A stretch of 6,806 nt of DNA from positions 1 through 6,806 of the forward strand of contig DJFA01000034.1 in assembly GCA_002431975.1 (NCBI GenBank), read 5' to 3'. Numbering within the stretch: the stretch's first letter is position 1; the number at the start of each line of letters is the position of its first letter. The position numbers were made by a program, and so were the translations under genes. The DNA is from Ruminococcus sp. UBA5884 (GTDB lineage: Bacteria; Bacillota; Clostridia; Oscillospirales; Ruminococcaceae). Positions 1 through 5,267 of the stretch are shown in pieces. The notes beneath the pieces were generated by a model that searched no databases, was not told the origin of the DNA, and was given only the letters and a program-made list of their open reading frames with translations.

Positions 1-36
1 CCTGAAATGTCAAAGAAAAAGCATTATGTTTCATAA
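1..36 (+). CDS. 3' end of an upstream gene (partial; possibly a MoxR-family ATPase)
   Basis: Reading from base 1, an open frame gives P-E-M-S-K-K-K-H-Y-V-S and ends at TAA 34-36. The other two + frames fit less well: one stops immediately, and the other runs on into the next gene out of frame. The stop lies 12 bases before the next start codon and overlaps its ribosome binding site, which is typical of tightly packed operon genes. Eleven codons are too few to identify a family. The MoxR suggestion rests only on the common gene order MoxR ATPase - DUF58 - transglutaminase, so it is an inference from context. Confidence 0.45.
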   Translation, partial: PEMSKKKHYVS

Positions 37-48
37 GGTGCGGATAAT

Positions 49-1245
49 ATGGTTAGAAGCAAGATAGTATATGTTCTGCTGCTGGCGGTGCTTGCAGTGT
101 TCTATATAATGTATATAGACAATATGTCACTTTTTCTGCTTGTATTTGCGGCTGTTCTGCCGTTTGTGCTTTTTTTCATAATGTTATGTGCATTCTTCAG
201 GACTGATGCGGATATATCATCTTCATCAATGTCTGAAAACAAGGATTCAGATATATCCGTTGATGTTCATATAACAAACAGGAGTATTTTTCCGGTATCA
301 GATGCCCGTGTTACTCTTGAGATAATGAACTCTCTTGACAGCGTTCCTGAAAAGATGAGTGCTTCAGTACCTGTTCAGGCTCTCAATTCACAGACGGTGT
401 CCTTTACCGTTTCATCACAGTACTGCGGAAAACTTATTGTAACTCTTAAACAGATTCGCATATATGACTATATAAAACTCTTTTCACTCAGGAAAAAATT
501 CAGCAAAACTACAGAAATAGTTATCATGCCGCATACTTATCCGGTTGATATAATCACCGACCATTCATATGATGAGAATACCATGAGCGAACTTTATTCA
601 AAATGCTGTGCAGGAGATGACTGTTCAGAGGTTTTCAATATCAGAAATTACAATGACGGCGACAAGATAAACAGAATACACTGGAAATTAAGCATGAAAC
701 AGGATTCACTTATGGTCAAGGATTACAGTATGCCGGTCAACTGTTCAATTCTGCTGCTGTTTGAGTTCTGTACTGACTATTCAGCCGGATATATGTCAAA
801 ACTTGATACGCTTGTTGAAACATTTTCATCAGTTTCTGAATCAATCGCTGAAACTGAAGCTGTTCATGATGCAGGCTGGTATGACGTTACAAAGGATTTG
901 TATGTAACAAGAAGAATTGCTTCATGTGAAGATGTTGCCTCATTCCTCGGAACAGTCATGCGTTCAAGAGCCTGCACTGAAACAGGCAAGGCTTATTTCA
1001 GACATATGAAGGCTGATGCAGGTGTCAGATATTCTCACCTTATATATGTAACATCATGCATGACAAAGGAGATTTTTAAAAGCATATGTTCAGATGAAAA
1101 TACTGAACGCAGAACCATTATTTATATAGCTGATGATATCAGCATTCTGCCGGACTATTTTGAAGGCTCAGACAGTGAAAGAGTTACTGTAATCCCTGTG
1201 CAGTGCGGAAAAATCAATCAGTGTCTTTATGAAATGCTGGTCTGA
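49..1245 (+). CDS. DUF58 domain-containing membrane protein
   Basis: This is a 398-residue protein of the DUF58 family, which usually sits beside a MoxR-type AAA ATPase and a transglutaminase-like membrane protein. Two hydrophobic segments at about residues 6-22 and 27-50 form an N-terminal membrane hairpin. A beta-rich region follows (about 65-165). The DUF58 signature is at about 194-227, with the family pattern F-N-I-R-N-Y-x-x-G-D-K-I-N-R-I-H-W-K and then L-M-V-K-D-Y. The C-terminal part resembles a von Willebrand A-like fold in related proteins, but I see no clear intact MIDAS (DxSxS) motif. A Cys cluster (C186, C187, C192) lies just before the signature. The start at ATG 49 is supported by AAGGTG eight bases upstream and by the membrane segment beginning at once. 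The next gene starts 25 bases after the stop, so the two are very likely co-transcribed. The biochemical role is unknown; a part in assembling or maturing envelope proteins is a guess from the family context. Confidence 0.9.
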   Translation: MVRSKIVYVLLLAVLAVFYIMYIDNMSLFLLVFAAVLPFVLFFIMLCAFFRTDADISSSSMSENKDSDISVDVHITNRSIFPVSDARVTLEIMNSLDSVPEKMSASVPVQALNSQTVSFTVSSQYCGKLIVTLKQIRIYDYIKLFSLRKKFSKTTEIVIMPHTYPVDIITDHSYDENTMSELYSKCCAGDDCSEVFNIRNYNDGDKINRIHWKLSMKQDSLMVKDYSMPVNCSILLLFEFCTDYSAGYMSKLDTLVETFSSVSESIAETEAVHDAGWYDVTKDLYVTRRIASCEDVASFLGTVMRSRACTETGKAYFRHMKADAGVRYSHLIYVTSCMTKEIFKSICSDENTERRTIIYIADDISILPDYFEGSDSERVTVIPVQCGKINQCLYEMLV

Positions 1246-1270
1246 ATACATAAAAAAGGAGTGATATATA

Positions 1271-3811
1271 ATGCATACCTTTTCAGACAGCGGAATTTCT
1301 GTAAGGGATAATATAACGCTTTCAGTTTCAAGGAAAATACTGCCTCTGAAGCATATTATCCTTGCATTTACAGCGGCTCTCGGCTGCTATGGGGGAATGT
1401 TCACATTCCTCTCATATTTTGAATTCAGTATAAATAAAGCTATGCTCATCATGTATATGACGGCTTTTTTTATAATTTTCACAGTGATTTTAAATCTTCC
1501 CGGAAGACTCAAACTGCTTATACTTCCGGCAAGTATTCTCTATGAAACCATATTTGTGCGTCAGAGAGAGCTTTTTATAAACGGTTTCAAATCAATATAC
1601 AATGTGATGGCTCAGCGTCTGAGAATAACGGGTGAGGGAATAATGTACTACCGTATTGACGCAGATGTTGACCAGACGCTTGCTTCAACGTCATTCTTTA
1701 TATTTGCAGGATTTATATATATGCTTGTAATAACATATGCGGTATACTGCCGTCCTCATTTCATTGCAGGACTCCTTGTATCATTTGCTCCTGTTGAAAT
1801 AGGTCTTTATTTCGGTCTTAAACCGTCATATCCTGCATTTATAGCCGTTGCAGCATACTGGGCGGCTACTGTTGCACTCGGAGTTTCAGGCTGCCGTGAC
1901 GGCGATTCAAGAAGTACTGCCGGATTTATAAGAAAAGGCAATGATTTCTATGCAAAAAGCCATATAAAATTCAGTACCGGCGAATTTACCGGATTTATAA
2001 CTATAGTTGCCACTGTACTGATATTTGCCGCAGCTATGCTTTTTGTAAAGTTTTCAGGATATGAACGTTCAGAGAAAATCGATAATTTACGCAGCAACAT
2101 AAAAACTGCTGTTTCTGAATTTACTATAGATGATGTTCCGGCAAGCATGAACAGAATATCAACATCATTCGGAAATTTTTCTGCTGCTCCCGGAAAACTC
2201 GGTCAGTTTTCGGATATCAGTTATAAAAATGAAACGGATTTAAGACTGACATTTGACAGAAAACTCTACAGTGAAATATATTTCAAATGCTTTACCGGCT
2301 CATACTATTCAGAAAATCAATGGAACGATTTCCCCAAATCAGTCTATAAGGACAATCAGCAGCTTTTTGACCTTATGCAGGCAAATAACCTTTATCCGCA
2401 GGATTTCCTTAATTTTTCAGCTGCCGCAGTTCCTGATTCAGCTGAATGCATGGTTAAAGTCAGTCAGCTTGCAAAAAATCCAAGATATCTCTATCTTCCA
2501 TATGGTGCTGATACAAGCGGCTTTGAGAGAAAAAGAGATTCATCTGTAAAATCTGATACTCTCAGAGAATACAGTACAAGCTTTCAGTATATAGGAAGCT
2601 ATGAGGATTTTCTTTCATCAGGCTGCTCAGAAAAGACTGATATTTCAGAAAGCTTTTCTGAAACAGAACAGCAGTACCGTGAATTTGTCTATAATAATTA
2701 TCTCCAGATTCCCGACAATCATGATGTAAATGCTGTCAGACAAAAATATTCAGGTGTTATTGAAAACTGCTCCGGCAAATCATATGAGGACGTATACAGT
2801 GTAATGAACAGGATAAGAAATGTCATAGCCTTTGATACTGAATACACTCTTTCACCGGGGCGAACTCCTGCAACAAGAGATTTTGTAAGCTATTTTCTCC
2901 TTGAAAACAAAAAAGGATACTGTTCTCATTACGCTTCAGCAGGAATACTCCTTGCAAGAATGTGCGGCATACCTGCACGATATGCGGAAGGATATATAGT
3001 TACTGATTCGGATTTCAGCTTTGCAGTTCAGAATGCTGACGGTTCATGCACTATTGATGTAAAGGACAGCAGAGCTCATGCATGGGCTGAAATATATATT
3101 GATGGTTTCGGCTGGATTCCTTTTGAATTTACTCCCGGATATGATGCAGGAATAGTTGCCGCTGAAACTACTGCTCCTCCGAAAGTAACCGTTGTAATAA
3201 ATGAAACTGTTACTGAAACTGCTGCGGCTTCGGAAACTACAGGTCAGGCAGCTGAAACATCTGTTTCAGAGGAGGAAACTACTGCTCCGGCTTCGGAAAC
3301 TTCATCTGTTTCATCTGATACCTCACAGACTCAGAGTGCAGGCGGATTTGTTTCTGATGACAGGAATAATAACAGCAAAAACTCACTTCTGACGGTTATT
3401 ATACTCTCAGCTGCTTTTATAGTTATAATTATATCCGCTTTTCTGATAAGACGACAGATTAATACAAATAAACGCAGAAAAAGCTTTGCAACTGAAAATT
3501 CCAATCAGAATGCAGTCAATGCTTATCTTTATATGATAACTCTGCTCGGATTTCTTGGAATAGAAAACAATTCAAATATGACTTATCTTGATTTTGCTGA
3601 ATATGCAGAAAAAAATTCTGGTTTTTTCCATAACGGCGAATTTGTAAATGCTACTAAAACGGCTCTTGAATCAGACCTCAGCAATCATCAGATATCAGAA
3701 AAAGATGCGGAAAAAGTTGTAAGGCTCGCTGAAAAATTTGCGGCTCATATCCTTTCAGCGGCTGATGTTAAACAGAAATTTTATCTTAAATATATTTCAA
3801 ATTTTATATGA
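1271..3811 (+). CDS. Membrane-anchored transglutaminase-like (TgpA/YebA-type) protein
   Basis: This 846-residue protein has the layout of TgpA-like transglutaminase-core proteins. About six hydrophobic segments lie in the N-terminal third (roughly 28-50, 56-76, 138-158, 163-183, 186-206 and 241-262). A large extracytoplasmic part follows. The transglutaminase core is at about 540-625: G-Y-C-S-H-Y places the nucleophile at C551, S-R-A-H-A-W-A-E places the histidine at H603, and G-W-I-P-F-E-F-T-P puts Glu619 where the third triad residue is usually Asp. Residues 630-692 are a low-complexity Thr/Glu/Ser/Ala linker. One helix (about 706-727) is followed by a basic stretch (R-R-Q-I-N-T-N-K-R-R-K), so the tail is probably cytoplasmic. 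The tail (about 745-830) resembles the DUF4129 region of such proteins. AAGGAG at 1256-1261, nine bases before ATG 1271, supports the start. The family could hydrolyse or cross-link peptide or cell-wall amides, but the substrate is not known. Confidence 0.9.
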   Translation: MHTFSDSGISVRDNITLSVSRKILPLKHIILAFTAALGCYGGMFTFLSYFEFSINKAMLIMYMTAFFIIFTVILNLPGRLKLLILPASILYETIFVRQRELFINGFKSIYNVMAQRLRITGEGIMYYRIDADVDQTLASTSFFIFAGFIYMLVITYAVYCRPHFIAGLLVSFAPVEIGLYFGLKPSYPAFIAVAAYWAATVALGVSGCRDGDSRSTAGFIRKGNDFYAKSHIKFSTGEFTGFITIVATVLIFAAAMLFVKFSGYERSEKIDNLRSNIKTAVSEFTIDDVPASMNRISTSFGNFSAAPGKLGQFSDISYKNETDLRLTFDRKLYSEIYFKCFTGSYYSENQWNDFPKSVYKDNQQLFDLMQANNLYPQDFLNFSAAAVPDSAECMVKVSQLAKNPRYLYLPYGADTSGFERKRDSSVKSDTLREYSTSFQYIGSYEDFLSSGCSEKTDISESFSETEQQYREFVYNNYLQIPDNHDVNAVRQKYSGVIENCSGKSYEDVYSVMNRIRNVIAFDTEYTLSPGRTPATRDFVSYFLLENKKGYCSHYASAGILLARMCGIPARYAEGYIVTDSDFSFAVQNADGSCTIDVKDSRAHAWAEIYIDGFGWIPFEFTPGYDAGIVAAETTAPPKVTVVINETVTETAAASETTGQAAETSVSEEETTAPASETSSVSSDTSQTQSAGGFVSDDRNNNSKNSLLTVIILSAAFIVIIISAFLIRRQINTNKRRKSFATENSNQNAVNAYLYMITLLGFLGIENNSNMTYLDFAEYAEKNSGFFHNGEFVNATKTALESDLSNHQISEKDAEKVVRLAEKFAAHILSAADVKQKFYLKYISNFI

Positions 3812-3817
3812 TATTAC

Positions 3818-3850
3818 AGGGACGATTATATTTCGTCCCTTTTATTTTTT
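3818..3850 (+). terminator. Intrinsic terminator of the DUF58-transglutaminase operon
   Basis: An 8-bp perfect stem, AGGGACGA (3818-3825) with TCGTCCCT (3833-3840), encloses a 7-base AT loop and runs into a T-rich tract to 3850. It begins seven bases after the transglutaminase stop codon and closes the first transcription unit. Confidence 0.9.
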
Positions 3851-3924
3851 AGGTAACAAAATTTTATAGTTGAAAATATAATCATCGATTTGGCATTAAA
3901 TATGAACAGAATATAAACAGAGTT

Positions 3925-3941
3925 GTTACACACTGGTAACA
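3925..3941 (-). promoter_or_regulatory. WalR-like box 1 (minus strand, exact consensus match)
   Basis: On the minus strand this reads TGTTAC-CAGTG-TGTAAC, two hexamers with an 11-bp period. It fits the consensus described for the response regulator WalR (YycF) of Bacillus and Staphylococcus, TGTWAH-N5-TGTWAH, with no mismatch. The plus strand also fits with one mismatch, because the site sits in a perfect 7-bp inverted repeat (TTGTTAC / GTAACAA, 3923-3929 and 3936-3942). Whether this organism has WalR is not known from the window, and another OmpR-family regulator could bind a similar repeat. It lies about 350 bases upstream of the hydrolase start. Confidence 0.45.
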
Positions 3942-4104
3942 AATATTAATAATCAGTATATGCAGATTTTATAAAGCGACTGATTTTTACATATTTCTTC
4001 ATCAGAATATTACAGCAAAGCTGATATATTGCTGTCTGAATGCATAAAATAATTAACATTTTTTAATTAATTTTATCCTGAATGTAAGTAAATTGTCATA
4101 ATTA

Positions 4105-4121
4105 GTTACATCACGGTTACA
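4105..4121 (-). promoter_or_regulatory. WalR-like box 2 (minus strand, exact consensus match)
   Basis: On the minus strand this reads TGTAAC-CGTGA-TGTAAC, an identical hexamer repeated with an 11-bp period, so both copies face the same side of the helix. It matches the WalR consensus TGTWAH-N5-TGTWAH exactly. It lies about 175 bases upstream of the hydrolase start codon and about 70 bases upstream of the extended -10 at 4190-4198. A degenerate plus-strand repeat with the same period, TGTAAG-N5-TGTCAT, lies just before it at 4083-4099. The regulator assignment is an inference. Confidence 0.5.
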
Positions 4122-4189
4122 GAATGATTAAAATTAACTGTTTGTATATTAAATATTTAAAAAAAATTCATATATGCAGGTCTACTAAA

Positions 4190-4198
4190 TGATATAAT
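4190..4198 (+). promoter_or_regulatory. Possible extended -10 promoter for the cell-wall hydrolase
   Basis: TGATATAAT (4190-4198) is a perfect TATAAT with a TGN extension. No good -35 is seen at 16-18 bases; the closest, TTCATA at 4167, leaves a 20-base spacer. If used, transcription would start near 4205, inside WalR-like box 3, and leave a leader of about 90 bases. An alternative is TTGATA at 4223-4228 (five of six bases match TTGACA) directly downstream of box 3, but its -10 candidate (GATATT at 4249) is poorly spaced. Confidence 0.45.
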
Positions 4199-4203
4199 TA
4201 ATT

Positions 4204-4220
4204 TGTAACATTTCAGTAAC
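4204..4220 (+). promoter_or_regulatory. WalR-like box 3 (plus strand, one mismatch)
   Basis: TGTAAC-ATTTC-AGTAAC has the same 11-bp hexamer spacing as the other two boxes. The only departure from TGTWAH-N5-TGTWAH is A for T at the first base of the second hexamer. It overlaps the expected start point of the extended -10 promoter at 4190-4198, which would favour repression. It also lies immediately upstream of a possible -35 (TTGATA 4223-4228), which would favour activation. The sequence alone does not decide between these. Confidence 0.45.
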
Positions 4221-4295
4221 TTTTGATAAATAAGTTACGCCAAGGACAGATATTCAACCGGCATAAATTTTATTTAAAAAGGAGCTATTATTGCT

Positions 4296-4823
4296 ATGCA
4301 GTGTTTAAAGTCTAATCTTAAAAAGGCAGCAGCCTCAGTTGTAATGTGTCTTGCAGTATTTATGACATCAGCAGTTTCCCTGAATGTATCAGCCGATACA
4401 GTTACATATTTTTCAAGCTCGGCTGATGATTTTTATATCGACGGCTATTCCGATGAAGATATCGAAATGCTCTGTGCTGTCGTTGAACGTGAAGTAGGAG
4501 GCCTTTCAACAGCTTCAAAACAAGCTGTTACAAGCGTTATAGTCAACAGAGTTAATTCTCCGCTTTTCCCTGATACAGTATATGATGTTCTGCATCAGCC
4601 AAATCAGTTCAAAACTATCCAGAATTATTATACAAATGAAAGACCTGTTCAGGTTTCAACAAGAATCGCTGTTTTATATGCTTTGAAAAGCGGTCTTGAC
4701 TGTGCAGACGGTTCTCTTTACTTCTATGCACCAAAGGTTATTGATTCAGTTGACAAGTCAAACTGGTTTGAATCAAATCTTGAATTTACCATGGAAATCG
4801 ACGGACAGAGATATTTTAAATAA
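4296..4823 (+). CDS. Secreted SleB/CwlJ-family cell-wall hydrolase
   Basis: A 175-residue precursor has a signal peptide: basic K5-K10, hydrophobic 11-29, and a likely cleavage after V-S-A at residue 33. The rest is a single Hydrolase_2 (SleB/CwlJ) domain, about 52-174, expected to cut peptidoglycan glycan strands. Family landmarks are L-C-A-V-V-E-R-E-V-G-G (59-69), with E66 aligning to the Glu of the usual E-A-R-G-E motif, then A-V-T-S-V-I-V-N-R-V (77-86), F-P-D-T-V-Y-D-V (91-98), Q-P-N-Q-F (101-105) and L-Y-F-Y-A-P-K near the C-terminus. The second Glu of E-A-R-G-E is replaced by Leu70. There is no peptidoglycan-binding domain and no YpeB-like partner gene nearby, unlike germination SleB, so a vegetative role is more likely. 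The AAGGAG ending at 4284, 11 bases before ATG 4296, supports the start. The gene is single, with a long upstream region carrying WalR-like boxes and its own terminator. Confidence 0.88.
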   Translation: MQCLKSNLKKAAASVVMCLAVFMTSAVSLNVSADTVTYFSSSADDFYIDGYSDEDIEMLCAVVEREVGGLSTASKQAVTSVIVNRVNSPLFPDTVYDVLHQPNQFKTIQNYYTNERPVQVSTRIAVLYALKSGLDCADGSLYFYAPKVIDSVDKSNWFESNLEFTMEIDGQRYFK

Positions 4824-4839
4824 ATTTTCAGAAAATCCT

Positions 4840-4871
4840 AAGGGCGGACTTGCAGTCTGCCCTTGTTTTTT
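4840..4871 (+). terminator. Intrinsic terminator of the hydrolase gene
   Basis: An 11-bp stem, AAGGGCGGACT (4840-4850) with AGTCTGCCCTT (4854-4864) and one G-T pair, has a 3-base loop and is followed by GTTTTTT. It starts 17 bases after the hydrolase stop and separates that gene from the next promoter. Confidence 0.93.
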
Positions 4872-4890
4872 ATATTTTTTAAAAAACAGT

Positions 4891-4918
4891 TTGCATTTTT
4901 TCCGTTTTGTGCTATAAT
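4891..4918 (+). promoter_or_regulatory. Sigma-A-type promoter of the ACT-UPF0210 operon
   Basis: A perfect TATAAT at 4913-4918 carries a TG extension (TGC at 4910-4912). It is preceded by TTGCAT at 4891-4896 with a 16-base spacer; the -35 matches TTGACA only in TTG. Transcription would start near 4925, giving a leader of about 33 bases before ATG 4958. The terminator just upstream makes this an independent unit. Confidence 0.8.
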
Positions 4919-4939
4919 AGATTAGTATTAAATTTTATC

Positions 4940-4945
4940 AGGAGG
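4940..4945 (+). promoter_or_regulatory. Ribosome binding site that fixes the ACT protein start
   Basis: A full AGGAGG ends 12 bases before ATG 4958. The same frame is open back to an ATG at 4907, but that codon lies inside the promoter, upstream of the predicted transcription start, and would add a non-family N-terminus. The site therefore points to 4958. Confidence 0.88.
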
Positions 4946-4957
4946 TTGTTTTTTATT

Positions 4958-5227
4958 ATGAGAGCTGTTATTACTGTTGTTGGCAAGGATAATGTGGGTA
5001 TACTTTCAAAGGTAAGCGGCGTATGTGCAAAATATAATGTCAATATCATTGAGGTTTCACAGTCTGTGCTTCAGGATATGTTCGCTATGATAATGATGGC
5101 TGATATCAGGGATATGAATACTGATTTCACTGTTCTTGCAGACGAAATGAATGAACTCGGAAAATCTCTCTGCCTTTCAATACATACAATGCATGAGGAT
5201 ATCTTCAATTCCATGCACAGAATATGA
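4958..5227 (+). CDS. ACT domain-containing protein, UPF0237 family
   Basis: An 89-residue, single-domain cytoplasmic protein consisting almost wholly of one ACT fold. It begins with the M-R-A-V-I-T-V-V strand, followed by the ligand-loop motif G-K-D-N-V-G-I-L-S-K-V-S (9-20). Helix one then leads to N-I-I-E-V-S-Q-S (29-36), and the protein ends in the family hallmark H-E-D-I-F-N-S-M-H-R-I (79-89). The length is what UPF0237 proteins usually have (about 90). ACT domains commonly bind amino acids as dimers and control enzymes. Free-standing UPF0237 members have no firmly assigned ligand. The next gene, UPF0210, follows after 40 bases with no terminator between, and the two families are adjacent in many Gram-positive bacteria, for example Streptococcus. 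A regulatory subunit or sensor for the UPF0210 protein is the natural hypothesis. Confidence 0.93.
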   Translation: MRAVITVVGKDNVGILSKVSGVCAKYNVNIIEVSQSVLQDMFAMIMMADIRDMNTDFTVLADEMNELGKSLCLSIHTMHEDIFNSMHRI

Positions 5228-5267
5228 CAAATAACTGACTACTACAAAAAAAGGTGGATTCTGCTGT

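Larger units (their letters stand above)
3851..4295. other. Long AT-rich intergenic region with clustered GTAAC/GTTAC motifs, no gene seen
   Basis: This region lies between the operon terminator and the hydrolase gene. ATG codons on the + strand run into stops within a few codons (for example at 3902 and 3960), and I recognise no structured RNA. It contains seven GTAAC or GTTAC pentamers (starting at 3853, 3925, 3936, 4105, 4116, 4205, 4216) plus an eighth at 4234. It also has two AT-rich inverted repeats, ACAGCAA/TTGCTGT at 4012-4018 and 4029-4035, and a longer imperfect one at 4044-4076. The most reasonable reading is an extended regulatory region for the downstream cell-wall hydrolase. An unrecognised small RNA cannot be excluded. 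Confidence 0.7.

Noticed and set aside
898..1056. Isolated TGTAAC hexamers inside the DUF58 gene (for example near 903 and 1047)
   Set aside because: They lack a second hexamer at the 11-bp spacing and are read as tyrosine/valine-threonine codons, so they look like chance matches.
1948..2148. Small minus-strand frame within the transglutaminase gene
   Set aside because: It has no recognisable domain and lies entirely within a strongly supported gene.
3201..3392. Leu/Arg-rich plus-strand frame in the linker region
   Set aside because: This is the out-of-frame reading of the repetitive Thr/Glu linker; its repetitiveness comes from the real gene.
4907..4957. Longer start for the ACT protein at ATG 4907
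   Set aside because: This ATG lies within the promoter, upstream of the expected transcription start. It has no ribosome binding site and adds residues foreign to the family. AGGAGG before ATG 4958 decides the start.
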